Shown here: piece by piece, positions 1 through 9,521 of the stretch
Position numbering within the stretch: the stretch's first letter is position 1
How the letters are laid out: each line of letters opens with the position of its first letter
NCBI GenBank assembly: GCA_017394835.1
Contig: JAFPXD010000046.1
Span: forward strand, 20,620-84,619
Reading direction: 5' to 3'
From: Clostridia bacterium
GTDB lineage: Bacteria > Bacillota > Clostridia > Christensenellales > CAG-138
DNA length: 64,000 nucleotides
Notes under the pieces: model-generated
What the model was told of the DNA's origin: nothing
Seen by the model: only the letters and a program-made list of their open reading frames with translations
The model's database searches: none
Translations under genes and position numbers: made by a program

Positions 1-1
1 G

Positions 2-3000
2 AATTTTGCGGAGTACTATGATATGACCGCCTGCGTCATGGATGCGGAAGGCAACACGATAGGTCTTTACACTATGGGCTCCTACGGCCTCGATCCCTGG
101 GAACCGAAGGTAGTCGACGCTTTCTTAAACTCCGATCCTGTTTCCATAGGGATCAACTGCATGTATAAGCTCAACGGGGAGGACTACTGCGAGCTCGTTT
201 ACGAGGGCGATTTCGAGGAGACCTGCTTTGATAAGCTCGCCTCGGCCGTGAATATCAACGGGCTTGAGATCGACTTCTGCAGGTATTCCATCGAATGCGT
301 TTCCCATAACGACGGCACGCTGCCGGGCATCATGTATGTGGATGCGGACGGCAGAATGCTCCGTCAGGACAAGTGCTGCATGATCGGCAGCGGCTTCTTT
401 ACAAATGAATTTACCGACTCCAACGAGGAATATGAGAACGACGGCTGGTACGCCATTCGCGGGAACCTCGCCGGTGCGAATAAGGTCGACGCATCCTTCT
501 ACTTTCACGGAAACGTGAACCTCGTCCTATGTGACGGCTCGGCGCTTGAATGCAAAAGCTTCATTCTTGAAGACGGCGCGTCGCTGACGATCTGGCAGCA
601 GCAGGGCGGAACGGGGAAGCTCACCCTTTCCGGCGAAAAGGTCACGGGCATCGGGACCGGGGACCAATGCTTCCCCGCGATCCAGGTCGAAGACGGCGAA
701 AGCCTGACCATCAACGGCGGGATCATCGACGCCGAAGGCCAGATGTTCTGCGCCGGCATCGGCGGCAGGTTGGAGCATCCAAGCGGCGCGATCACCATTA
801 ACGGCGGTACGATCACCGTGGTCAGCGGCAGCACGAACGACTCCGACCTTCGTAAGGGCGGAGCCGCCATCGGAGGCGGAGGCGGCTGTCCGAACGGCCC
901 GATCGTAATAAACGGCGGCATCATCAACGCAACCATGGGCGCGTTGAGCTTTGCTGCGGCCATAGGCTGCGGCGAAACGACCGGCACCGGAAGTCCCATC
1001 ACCATAAACGGAGGCAGCATAAATGCTGTCGGCGGAGCTATAGGTGCCGGCTGGAGTGGCACATGCGGCGCTATTACGATAAACGGCGGCAGCGTAGTAG
1101 TTGATGCATACTCCCGAATTGCGATCGGCGGCGGAAAAAACGGTCCCATTACGATCACCGGTGGTTATGTCGAAGCCCGTTCAGAATATACCGGAGCAGC
1201 TATAGGCGGCGATGATCATGTCGGCCCCATCACGATCAGCGGCGGGACGGTCGTAGCTATATGCTCCAGCAGCTCCGCTAACTATCCCGGATTAGGAGCG
1301 GCAATCGGCGGCTGCGGCGGCCATCACCCCAGCGGCGGCGGCGTGATCACGATCAGCGGCAAGGATACCAACGTTATCGCCATAAGTGAGGACGGCGCCG
1401 GCATCGGCAGCGGCGGCTGCTTCCGCGACGTGAACGGTGTCCTGACCGGCACTGGCGCGGAGAACGCCGGCACCATCACGATAAATGATGGCTTCGTTTT
1501 TGCCATGTCCACAAAATCCGGCGCAGGCATAGGCGGCGGCAACGGCGGCAACGGCGGAAATATCACGATCAACGGAGGTTACGTGATCGCCTACGGCGGA
1601 TCGGCCGACTTTAACTGGTATACTGACGGAGCGTCCGATACATCCGGTTCAGGCGCTCCGGGCGCATCCGACGATCTGATCAACAGCTACATGGAATCGT
1701 ATCTCTACGACCTTATCGCGGACGCCATCATCAGCCTGATCTTCTCCAGAGATTACAGCGGCGCAGGTATCGGCGGCGGCAGCGACGGCTCGGGCGGCGT
1801 CGTCAGGATAAACGGCGGCATAGTCGTTGCCCGCGGCGGCAATAACCAGAGCAGCGCCATCGGCTGGGGCATGAACGCCTCCGGCGTCGATCTGGAGATA
1901 TACGACGGCGCAAAGGTGACTTACGGCGTCTGGCAGGATGACGAGATAGTTCTCGCGGGCGTTACCGACGGTGCCGATCAGGAGCAAAAAGCAAGATCCA
2001 ACAGCTACGCGAAGATACAGCCGGGCGACGTCACCGTGAGCTTTGAAGTCGGCGGGCACGGCATAGCGCCCGAACCGCAGACGGTGACGATGGGGCAGAC
2101 GGCAGTGCGGCCTGCGGATCCTCAGGCCGAGGGCTTCTTCTTCGGCGGCTGGTTCACGGATGATACCTTTGCGGAGCCCTTCGATTTCAGCGCTCCCGTG
2201 ATGCAGGATACCGTGGTTTACGGCAGATGGCTGAGGGAGTTTGAAATTACGATAAGCAAGGTCTGGGCGGAGGGGGCGGAGCTGCCCGCTTCCGTCACGA
2301 TAGACTATACCAACGAATACTCTGCGGAGGGAAGCGTTTCCGGCTCGCTCGTGCTTAATGCCGAAAACGGCTGGAGCGGGACGATCTCGCTCTCCGAAAT
2401 AAGCGTGCTCCGTCTTTCGGAGCAGGTGCCCGAGGGCTTTGCGGCCGTCGGCTGGGCGCTTGAAAATATAGCGGAAGCTCCCATCCCGCTCGCCGGGGAA
2501 GCTCCCGAGCAGGCTGTTCTCGATCTTAGGAACCCTGCGGCGCTCGGACTTTCGCCCGATGAAACCGCCTCGCTTTTGAGCGGCGCGGGCGTGATAAAGC
2601 TCACGAACGCAAGGACTCGCATATACTCCGCGTCGATCGAATGGGATATCCCCATGACCAACTACAAGCCCGCGGAGGTGACGGTCGTACTTCAGCATAA
2701 GGAGGGCGGCGCGTGGGCGACGGTCGAGACCCGCGTACTTAACGATAACAACGAGTGGCAGGCCGCTTTCTCGCCCATCCCCGAAACGGAGGGGATGGAC
2801 GCCCTTTACCGCGTTCGCGAGCTCGATAAGGAAGGCGCGCTCGTCTTAAGCGCCTCCGACGAGGGCGGAAGCGAAAACCCCACCGCGGTCTATCATATCG
2901 AGCCGTGGAGCGACACTGATCTGGATATGACCTATGACGTCACCTATCGCGCCGAGGAGGGCGGCAGGACGGTCATCACGAACTCCGCGGGCAGATACTA

Positions 3001-6000
3001 CGGAGTAAAGATCGTTTGGGAAGCGGATGAAGCCTATATCCCCGAGGAGGTCAAGGCGGCCCTTTACAGGAACAGCGCGGCAGTCGATCATATCACATTG
3101 AACGCGCAGAACCATTGGGAGGGCGTTTTCGAGGGGCAGATGGACGAGGCGGTTTACAAGATCCGCGAGGATAACTCCGACGGAAGCACTGTCTATATGA
3201 CGGGCGATCCGATCCCCGCCTACGACTCGGGAGCGCGCTATAATAAGGCCGTTTTCACCGTCACGAGGGACGGTATAACGAGCATTTACGAATTCGACGT
3301 TGCGATCGAGGTCGACGAAGAGACCCGCGTTACCACCCTGACCAACACCCTTTACGGCGTGATATTCCCGGTCGTAAAGGAATGGAACGTGCCGGAGGGC
3401 AGCCCCTGGCCTGACCGTGTTTATGCGGTGATCGCGGTGCTGCAGAAGCGCACCATCGTCGAAGGGAACGCCGTGTGGCAGGACGTTGAAAGGCTCCGGC
3501 TCGCTACTGATCAGGGCTGGGACGGCGAGTTTGCGGCGGTCCCCCTGGGCGACGGCATAAACGAAGAAGATTACCGCGTCCGCGAATGGATCCGCTGCGA
3601 GGAATACGGCGCATGGAACGATACGATGATCGATCCCGGTTCGGACGATCCCGAAGCAGAAGGCCGGCTGATGCTGACGCTCGAGGACGAGGATAACCTT
3701 ACCCATCAGGCGCCGCATTTCCATTGTCAGAACAGGTATTATTCCGCCGACGGATACGTTTATACCGACGCGAGCTTCACCGTTTCCTATGAGCGGGACG
3801 CTGAAGGGCGCTTTGTGATACACAACACCTTGGACGGCGTTATCTCCGTCAAAAAATCATGGGTGGATAATGAGGACAGGCCGTTTGACGGTCAGAAACC
3901 CGAGAGCGTCAGCGTCGTCTTGCAGAAGAAGAACGGCGAAGCGTGGGAGAACGTAGGCGAGCCTGCCGAACTTAACGAGGGGAACGGCTGGCGTTATGCT
4001 TTCGATCTCACGGAAGAGATCGATCTTGACGACTTGGCGGCGGAGCTTGCGAATTACCGTATCCGCGAGCTCGACCCAGAAGGGAAAGTGATCTATGCCG
4101 CGGAGGACGAGGACCGTCCTGCAGGCGCTGAAAACTGCGTCATCTTAGGCGGCGCGGAGCAGGCGGCCTTTACTGTCTCCTATTCGGTCGGAGGAAGCGG
4201 CTCGATCGTAACCGTTACGAACAGAGCGGCAAGCAAGATCACGATAGAGAAAAAATGGGATATCGACCTTGAAAAGAAGGATCGCCCCGATAGCATCGAG
4301 GTCGTGGTACAGAAGAAAGCGGCGCTCGGCTGGGATACGGTAAAGCTCATAGAGCTTACCGCCGATAACGATTGGAAAGCGACCGTTGTCTTGGCGGACT
4401 ATTCCGAAGACGAATACCGCGTGCGCGAGCTGTGTGAGGAAACGCTTTTGATCGAGCTTGGGCAGCAGATCCGCGAGCTCATGGGGCAGGGCGGCGAATA
4501 CTATGACGCCCTTCTCGATCTGCTTACGACGACTGGCAAGCCTTTCTTCGACAAGCTTCCGGAAAAGCTCCGCGTCGCCGCATACGAGGGCTATTCCGCT
4601 CTTCTGAAGGCGCTCAATTCCACGCCGCTCAATTTCTATAACGACCTGATGCAGGCGCTGAACCTTGCCTCTTCCGGAGCGCGCGTCGTAGGCGATAAAT
4701 CGGATCAGGACCTTATCGGCACCCCGAACTTCGTCACCTACCACGTTAAAGAGTATGAATCCGTTCTTTACGGCGGAACGGTCGACGCCCATATCACCAA
4801 ATACAAGGTATCCTACAAGCATGAGGGCGCCTCCTTCACTATCTCCAACAAGGCGATGCTCGAGATAGACGCCGTAAAGCGCTGGATAGGCATAGGCACT
4901 GACGACGAGGATATGCCGGATTCCGCCTGGCTTATACTCATGTGCAAGCCGAAGGACGGAGCGCTCGAAAACGCGCAGGGGATCCCCGGCGTGGGCGACC
5001 TTACCGGGATTATGGACTATGAATTCCCCGTTTTCGATGCGGAGAAGGGCAAGGATGCGCTTACACTCCTCAGTGAGCTCACGATAGGCGTAGATCTGAG
5101 CATTGTCGATAAGCTTTGCCGTGCGCTCTTCGGGGTGAAGATACCGAGATTTGCCATAGGCAAGGCGAAAAAGGATAAGGATTGGAAGGTCGAATTCATC
5201 GTTGATAAATACACCATGGGCGTCCCGCTCGAATATAAGGGCGCCGAGCTCTCAAGCGAGATCATAAGGCAGATATTAAAGTACTGCACGGGCATAGACA
5301 TTCCCATATCCTATAACCCGTTTGACGACTATTTCAGCATCCCGACAAAGGCGATACGCTCCATCAACGGAATCACGAATCCCTCCGATCTATTGGATCT
5401 TTCAAAGCTCTCGGGAGCGGCACTTGCCAAGGCACAGACGCTGACGATGGACGATATAAGCAACTTCGGGTGGGATACGCTGCTTGACGACTATCACCTT
5501 ATGGCGAACGTCATAAATGTCAAGATCGACTGGGAGAGTGAGGATGAAACCACCCTTTCGGGCAAGAAGATATGGGCGGAAGATGCCGAGGAGACCCGCC
5601 CCGAAACGCTCCTCATCCATATAAAAAACGGCGATACGGAGATCGCGGGCTCGCCCATCACGCTCAATAAGTCCGATTTTACGGGCGCAAACGAGTGGAC
5701 ATGGACCGTCGAGCTCCCCGAGGGCGCGGATCCCAAAGCGGTGTACACCGTTTCCGAGGAATACCCCGAGGGCTTCGAATATAAGGACGATTACACCTGC
5801 GAGACCGACGGGCTCAATATCACCAACACATGGCATAAGGATACCTTCACCGTATCGGGGCAGAAGATATGGAGGGACGATAACGACAGGTTCGGATACC
5901 GGCCCGAGACCATCACGGTGCGCCTCTTTGCGGATGGCGAGGAAGTGGGTTCCGCATCCACGACCAGGGAGGGCGAGTGGAAGTATTGCTTCCCCGCGGT

Positions 6001-6538
6001 GCCCAAGTTCGGTGAGGACGGGCATATGATCGTGTACACGATCGCGGAGGACGAGGTCGAACGCTACATCGCCAAGGTCGACGGCTTCAACGTCATAAAC
6101 GAGTTCGCGCTCGTTCCGCCGACAATAGAGGCTGTAAGGGCGGAGCTGCGCATTCGTCCCGAGGCCGACTCCCGTGCTGACCTCAGGTTTATCTATACGG
6201 TGCATTTCAACGATTCCTTCGTTGATTACCGTGGGAACACCTACGGCCCCAATGAGAACGCTTATAAGATAGACCGTTTCTGGAGCGTGCTCTCTTCGGG
6301 CGGCAGGAGCGTTACGGTCGAAGGCATAAACATATTCACCATGTACGAGGCTGCGGATGGCGAGGATGACGCCAACTGCTTCACCTTCACGGCGGTGCTC
6401 GTCGGCATGAGGCCGGAGAACTTCGACGCGGAAGTTACTGCGGTGCCGTATCTGACTTATTCCATGGGCGGCGTTTCGGCTACCGTAAGCGGAAACGGCA
6501 TAACGGATTCCGTAAACGGCGCGCTAAACGCCGACTGA
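2..6538 (+). CDS. Giant surface protein with glycine-rich beta-helix-like repeats, an InlB-type repeat and Cna-B domains (5' end outside window)
   Basis: The reading frame is open to the left edge, so the N-terminus and any signal peptide are missing; about 2178 codons are visible. Counting from the methionine codon at 23, residues 230-660 hold many imperfect repeats of the type ITINGG...AAIGGG, which suggests a stacked beta-helix. Residues 668-736 match the Listeria-Bacteroides (InlB B/Flg_new) repeat, with GGW and VVYGRW signatures. From about 745 to 2030 there are successive Cna-B-like beta-sandwiches, each opening with KxW and closing with YxVRE or YTVxE. The final 140 residues form a separate module that recurs in the leucine-rich protein at 55.5-57.6 kb. 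No LPXTG sorting signal or terminal membrane helix is seen, so the anchoring mode is unclear. An adhesin or host/substrate-contact role is inferred from the family. A 41-residue peptide gene follows after 26 bp. Confidence 0.85.
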   Translation, partial: NFAEYYDMTACVMDAEGNTIGLYTMGSYGLDPWEPKVVDAFLNSDPVSIGINCMYKLNGEDYCELVYEGDFEETCFDKLASAVNINGLEIDFCRYSIECVSHNDGTLPGIMYVDADGRMLRQDKCCMIGSGFFTNEFTDSNEEYENDGWYAIRGNLAGANKVDASFYFHGNVNLVLCDGSALECKSFILEDGASLTIWQQQGGTGKLTLSGEKVTGIGTGDQCFPAIQVEDGESLTINGGIIDAEGQMFCAGIGGRLEHPSGAITINGGTITVVSGSTNDSDLRKGGAAIGGGGGCPNGPIVINGGIINATMGALSFAAAIGCGETTGTGSPITINGGSINAVGGAIGAGWSGTCGAITINGGSVVVDAYSRIAIGGGKNGPITITGGYVEARSEYTGAAIGGDDHVGPITISGGTVVAICSSSSANYPGLGAAIGGCGGHHPSGGGVITISGKDTNVIAISEDGAGIGSGGCFRDVNGVLTGTGAENAGTITINDGFVFAMSTKSGAGIGGGNGGNGGNITINGGYVIAYGGSADFNWYTDGASDTSGSGAPGASDDLINSYMESYLYDLIADAIISLIFSRDYSGAGIGGGSDGSGGVVRINGGIVVARGGNNQSSAIGWGMNASGVDLEIYDGAKVTYGVWQDDEIVLAGVTDGADQEQKARSNSYAKIQPGDVTVSFEVGGHGIAPEPQTVTMGQTAVRPADPQAEGFFFGGWFTDDTFAEPFDFSAPVMQDTVVYGRWLREFEITISKVWAEGAELPASVTIDYTNEYSAEGSVSGSLVLNAENGWSGTISLSEISVLRLSEQVPEGFAAVGWALENIAEAPIPLAGEAPEQAVLDLRNPAALGLSPDETASLLSGAGVIKLTNARTRIYSASIEWDIPMTNYKPAEVTVVLQHKEGGAWATVETRVLNDNNEWQAAFSPIPETEGMDALYRVRELDKEGALVLSASDEGGSENPTAVYHIEPWSDTDLDMTYDVTYRAEEGGRTVITNSAGRYYGVKIVWEADEAYIPEEVKAALYRNSAAVDHITLNAQNHWEGVFEGQMDEAVYKIREDNSDGSTVYMTGDPIPAYDSGARYNKAVFTVTRDGITSIYEFDVAIEVDEETRVTTLTNTLYGVIFPVVKEWNVPEGSPWPDRVYAVIAVLQKRTIVEGNAVWQDVERLRLATDQGWDGEFAAVPLGDGINEEDYRVREWIRCEEYGAWNDTMIDPGSDDPEAEGRLMLTLEDEDNLTHQAPHFHCQNRYYSADGYVYTDASFTVSYERDAEGRFVIHNTLDGVISVKKSWVDNEDRPFDGQKPESVSVVLQKKNGEAWENVGEPAELNEGNGWRYAFDLTEEIDLDDLAAELANYRIRELDPEGKVIYAAEDEDRPAGAENCVILGGAEQAAFTVSYSVGGSGSIVTVTNRAASKITIEKKWDIDLEKKDRPDSIEVVVQKKAALGWDTVKLIELTADNDWKATVVLADYSEDEYRVRELCEETLLIELGQQIRELMGQGGEYYDALLDLLTTTGKPFFDKLPEKLRVAAYEGYSALLKALNSTPLNFYNDLMQALNLASSGARVVGDKSDQDLIGTPNFVTYHVKEYESVLYGGTVDAHITKYKVSYKHEGASFTISNKAMLEIDAVKRWIGIGTDDEDMPDSAWLILMCKPKDGALENAQGIPGVGDLTGIMDYEFPVFDAEKGKDALTLLSELTIGVDLSIVDKLCRALFGVKIPRFAIGKAKKDKDWKVEFIVDKYTMGVPLEYKGAELSSEIIRQILKYCTGIDIPISYNPFDDYFSIPTKAIRSINGITNPSDLLDLSKLSGAALAKAQTLTMDDISNFGWDTLLDDYHLMANVINVKIDWESEDETTLSGKKIWAEDAEETRPETLLIHIKNGDTEIAGSPITLNKSDFTGANEWTWTVELPEGADPKAVYTVSEEYPEGFEYKDDYTCETDGLNITNTWHKDTFTVSGQKIWRDDNDRFGYRPETITVRLFADGEEVGSASTTREGEWKYCFPAVPKFGEDGHMIVYTIAEDEVERYIAKVDGFNVINEFALVPPTIEAVRAELRIRPEADSRADLRFIYTVHFNDSFVDYRGNTYGPNENAYKIDRFWSVLSSGGRSVTVEGINIFTMYEAADGEDDANCFTFTAVLVGMRPENFDAEVTAVPYLTYSMGGVSATVSGNGITDSVNGALNAD

Positions 6539-6564
6539 TCGACAAAAAGAGGAGGAAATATCAC

Positions 6565-6690
6565 ATGAAGAAGTACACCGAACCGGAGCTTGAGATCGTG
6601 AGCTTTGAGATCGAAGACGTCACCAATTTCGGAGGCGACAACGAGATCTCCGCGGGCGAGCTTTTCCCCAACTGGCAGATAGATTGGTAA
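6565..6690 (+). CDS. Short 41-residue peptide of unknown function downstream of the giant surface protein
   Basis: A 42-codon reading frame starts at an ATG preceded by a strong ribosome-binding site (GAGGAGG, 8-14 bases upstream) and ends at TAA. The peptide starts MKKYTEPELEIVSFEIEDV and continues through an acidic, glycine-containing segment (FGGDNEISAGEL) to a C-terminal FPNWQIDW. It has no signal peptide, no cysteine and no membrane segment. Similar short peptides opening MKKY.xPEL.. with an ..EDV.. stretch occur in Clostridia, to my recollection, but I know of no assigned role. A bound terminator follows within 35 bp, so the peptide is the last gene of the surface-protein transcript. 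It could be a leader-bearing ribosomal peptide precursor, a secretion partner or a regulator; the sequence does not decide. Confidence 0.7.
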   Translation: MKKYTEPELEIVSFEIEDVTNFGGDNEISAGELFPNWQIDW

Positions 6691-6720
6691 CGCAGGAAAC
6701 GCCGCTTCATCGGGCAAAAA

Positions 6721-6745
6721 GAAAGCGCCTGCATTAGGCGCTTTC
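6721..6745. terminator. Intrinsic terminator between convergent genes
   Basis: GAAAGCGCCT and AGGCGCTTTC form a 10-bp stem around a 5-base loop. It lies between the plus-strand peptide gene and the minus-strand hydrolase and can serve both strands. Confidence 0.75.
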
Positions 6746-6766
6746 GATAAGGGGATGCCGGAAGTA

Positions 6767-7870
6767 TCAAGCGTTTGCCTTTCTTCTATTGTTCAGCACC
6801 AGGCCGATCACGCAAAGCACGAGCACGGCGGCCGCTGCGCCTATGAGCCATGAAACGGCGCTGCGGTGCGCCTGCTGCTTCGCCTCCGTAAATGCGTTAA
6901 CGCGGAGCGATACGTTCTCTTTGAGGTTCGTATAGAAGAACATGTTGTCGTAGATATGGAAGCAGCCGTCGGGGAAAACGTCCAGCACCTTCGGGTAATC
7001 CTCCGTGCTGACGCCGGGCACTATAAGCGAGCCGCGGGCCTCGTCGATATAAGCCCCGCAGAAGCCGGGGATCGGCCCATCCTCTTCGGAGAAGACAGCG
7101 CCCTTGTTGAGCGAGCTGTCGGCGGCGGTACCATCGGTCCTCCAATTAAGGGGATTGATGGAATAAGTCTTGACCCCCTCGGGGATGATTATGGAGCCCG
7201 TCACATTGCCGTCCTCGCACTCATAGCAGATGACGGAGCCGATATCGCTCTCCCCTTTAGCGGGGACTATCTGGGGATACGCCTTTATATCCTCGTCCGT
7301 GATCCTCCATCCGATCGCGTAAACGGCGACGAGCTGCCCCGTAAGCTTTTTCCCCTCGGCAGCATTGCCAAAGTATTCCTTCAGGAGCTCTATGCACATT
7401 TGTGCGCCCTGCGAAAAGCCTGCGAGCACGATCGGGCGGCCGTCGTTCTCGTTATCGAGATAATACCTGAATGCCGCAGATACGTCGAGATAAGCGTTTT
7501 TCGTTGCTTTATCGAAGTCATTCGCGTCGAGCGTGTACGCGTTTATGGACATCTGGCGGTAATAGGGCGAATATAGACGGCAGGAATCGGAGTAAATGCC
7601 CTTCTCGGCGTCGAGCGCGCTCACAAAGCGTCCCTTGAGCTTCTCGTTCAGATCCTCGGAGTTTGCGTAGCTCCTCGTATCCACCGTCGGGCAGACGATG
7701 AAAAGATCCGCGGGCTTATCATCGCCCTCACGGAAATACGCCCAGTTGGCCGCGTCGGAATAATCGAGCGGTTGGGCAAAAGACGGCACGCTCTCAGCGG
7801 GTTCGGCAAACGCGGGCAGGGCGAAGCAGAGCAGCATTATAAGGGCAAGAAGCAGGAATGATCTTTTCAT
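6767..7870 (-). CDS. Secreted, membrane-anchored alpha/beta hydrolase of the DUF3089 type
   Basis: The 367-residue protein starts with a signal peptide (MKRSFLLLALIMLLC, cleavage after AFA) and ends with a hydrophobic helix (about 339-358) followed by NRRKANA, so it should sit on the outer face of the membrane. Residues 45-330 resemble DUF3089, a lipase/esterase-like alpha/beta hydrolase family. Signs are the early FIVCPTVDT strand, the SPYYRQM motif and a nucleophile elbow GFSQG near residue 150. The substrate is unknown. The gene is monocistronic, facing the surface-protein operon across a shared terminator. The ATG has an AGGGACCG-type site just upstream. Family assignment is fairly sure; substrate is not inferable. 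Confidence 0.8.
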   Translation of the reverse strand: MKRSFLLLALIMLLCFALPAFAEPAESVPSFAQPLDYSDAANWAYFREGDDKPADLFIVCPTVDTRSYANSEDLNEKLKGRFVSALDAEKGIYSDSCRLYSPYYRQMSINAYTLDANDFDKATKNAYLDVSAAFRYYLDNENDGRPIVLAGFSQGAQMCIELLKEYFGNAAEGKKLTGQLVAVYAIGWRITDEDIKAYPQIVPAKGESDIGSVICYECEDGNVTGSIIIPEGVKTYSINPLNWRTDGTAADSSLNKGAVFSEEDGPIPGFCGAYIDEARGSLIVPGVSTEDYPKVLDVFPDGCFHIYDNMFFYTNLKENVSLRVNAFTEAKQQAHRSAVSWLIGAAAAVLVLCVIGLVLNNRRKANA

Positions 7871-8017
7871 TTTCGGTCCCTCCGATCGGGCGTTGTTTTA
7901 CAGCGTCATTATAATATGACCGGCGGCTCCCGTCAATATGGCGGGAGCGGGTTTTAAGGGGACCGAGCGCCCTATGCGGCTTTCAACACAGTATTGATAA
8001 AGTGAGGAGACCTTGAG

Positions 8018-9073
8018 ATGAAACGAAAGTCAATAACGCTTATGCTTTTCCTCCTGATCCTTTTGCTGCCGCTTGCGGCGTGCAGGGGAAACAGTTCGGC
8101 AGCCATCCCGTATTGGGAACCGGATTCCCCGGCAATGGAGTCCATCATCTCCTTCGTCAGCGCAGTCACCGATGAAAAGAGCGAAAGCTTCGTTCCGGAA
8201 AATAAGCGGATCGCCGTGTTCGATATGGACGGTACGCTGTACGGCGAAAGGTTCCCGACATATTTTGACGATTGGCTGCTCATCCATCGGCTCGCGCATG
8301 ACAGCTCATATCAAGCCGCGGCGGAGGACCGCGCTTGGGCGCTCGCCGCGGAGGAGGCGCTTTTGAGCGGCGAGCCGGAGCCGGATTCACCGCGCTCCGG
8401 AGCGCAGATGGCGGCCGAGGCATTCAAGGGCTTCACGGTGGAAGAATACCGCGCCTATGTCAGAGTTTTTATGGATGAGCCCGCGGTGGGGTTCGAAGGA
8501 ATGACTTACGGAGAGGGCTTCTTCCTGCCGATGGTCGAGCTCGTCAAATACCTTTCGGAAAACAGCTTCACCGTCTTTGTCAGCAGCGGTTCCGAGCGGA
8601 GCATAGTCAGGGAGCTGACCGCGGATGCGCTCTCCGAATGGATCCCGCCCTATCATATCATCGGAAGCACCTTTTCACTTGAAGCGGACGGGCAGGGCGA
8701 TACCGAGGGAAGAAAGTACACCTATAAGCCGGGGGATGACGTGAGGCTTGAAGGGAACCTCGTATCGAAGAATCAGAAGATGAACAAGGTGACGACCATA
8801 ATAGACGAGATAGGGGCTTACCCGCTTCTGGTATTCGGCAACAGCTCAGGCGACATTTCTATGGCGCAGTACGCAGTGCAGCATGGAGGAAGAGCTTATA
8901 TGCTCCTGTGCGACGATACCGAACGCGATTACGGCGATCTTGAAGAAGCGGCCGAGTTTGAAGAGATCTGCCGCTCACTCGGAATCTTTACGATATCCAT
9001 GCGCGATGAGTTTGAAACGATCTACAAGCAAGGCGCGGTGAAGACCGAGCAGGCGCTGCAGCCCGCGGCATAA
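8018..9073 (+). CDS. Secreted lipoprotein phosphatase of the HAD superfamily
   Basis: The 351-residue protein has a lipoprotein signal (LLLPLAAC, acylated Cys at about 22) followed by a HAD phosphatase domain. Motif I is FDMDGTLYGE near residue 68, with both catalytic aspartates. Motif II is the serine of FVSSGSE near 188, a lysine of motif III sits around NKVTT, and motif IV is FGNSSGD near 270. The spacing and large cap resemble phosphoserine-phosphatase-like or acid phosphatase HADs. It is expected to dephosphorylate small molecules outside the membrane. The ATG has GAGGAGACC upstream. A terminator follows after about 110 bp. The function as phosphatase is well supported; the substrate is unknown. 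Confidence 0.8.
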   Translation: MKRKSITLMLFLLILLLPLAACRGNSSAAIPYWEPDSPAMESIISFVSAVTDEKSESFVPENKRIAVFDMDGTLYGERFPTYFDDWLLIHRLAHDSSYQAAAEDRAWALAAEEALLSGEPEPDSPRSGAQMAAEAFKGFTVEEYRAYVRVFMDEPAVGFEGMTYGEGFFLPMVELVKYLSENSFTVFVSSGSERSIVRELTADALSEWIPPYHIIGSTFSLEADGQGDTEGRKYTYKPGDDVRLEGNLVSKNQKMNKVTTIIDEIGAYPLLVFGNSSGDISMAQYAVQHGGRAYMLLCDDTERDYGDLEEAAEFEEICRSLGIFTISMRDEFETIYKQGAVKTEQALQPAA

Positions 9074-9187
9074 AACGTTCTCCAGTCGAACGAATATCCA
9101 TCCCCTTTCTTGCCTTTGACACGAGGTTTTGATAGAATAAGAAAGAAAAAGCATGACCTGTTTGACTGCATAAATGATCCTCAACAT

Positions 9188-9222
9188 CGAGGGCTGTGCC
9201 TGACCACGCAGCCCTCGTTCTT
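9188..9222 (+). terminator. Intrinsic terminator downstream of the HAD lipoprotein gene
   Basis: CGAGGGCTG (9188-9196) pairs with CAGCCCTCG (9209-9217) and is followed by a T-rich stretch. Confidence 0.7.
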
Positions 9223-9267
9223 TATATGCAAAACAGATGAGTTAGATGAATCACCAATCGGTGTTTC

Positions 9268-9312
9268 CCGCTCCGGCGGCATCGGGTCATAGGGCTCGGC
9301 CCTTGCAAGTTG
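9268..9312. repeat. 45-bp repeat, copy A (copy B near 24680-24725)
   Basis: The segment contains GGCATCGGGTCATAGGGC, then GCCCTTGCAAG and GCC, and matches the stretch at about 24680-24725 with only a few differences. Here it stops abruptly where the VapE fragment begins, which suggests a rearrangement joint. An AGGGC...GCCCT hairpin lies inside. Confidence 0.6.
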
Positions 9313-9521
9313 CCTTTACGAACTTTGTGACGGTGCTCGAAAACGATCCGCGGCTCGAGGGCGCCATACGACTCAACGAAATGAACGGCAGAGTCCACAT
9401 AGTCAAACCGCTTGGCTGGAAAAGAGAGAAGGACGGCGCGATAACCGATACCGATATCAACTACATCCGCCTTCTCATTGAACAGACCTATGGGCTCGTT
9501 GGAGAGAAACCCGCGGTATCG
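9312..9521 (+). pseudogene. Fragment of a VapE-like (virulence-associated E/primase-type) protein
   Basis: One reading frame here encodes about 70 residues resembling part of the virulence-associated E family carried by phages and integrative elements. Signs are VLENDPRLEG, followed by LNEMNGRVHIVKPLGW and TDTDINYIRLLIEQTYGL. It has no start signal of its own and is cut off at both sides. On the right it runs directly into a recombinase tail in another frame. It is interpreted as debris of an older mobile element. Confidence 0.6.

Noticed and set aside
9110..9292. A 60-codon open frame before the VapE fragment
   Set aside because: It spans a terminator hairpin and the 45-bp repeat and shows no recognisable protein pattern.
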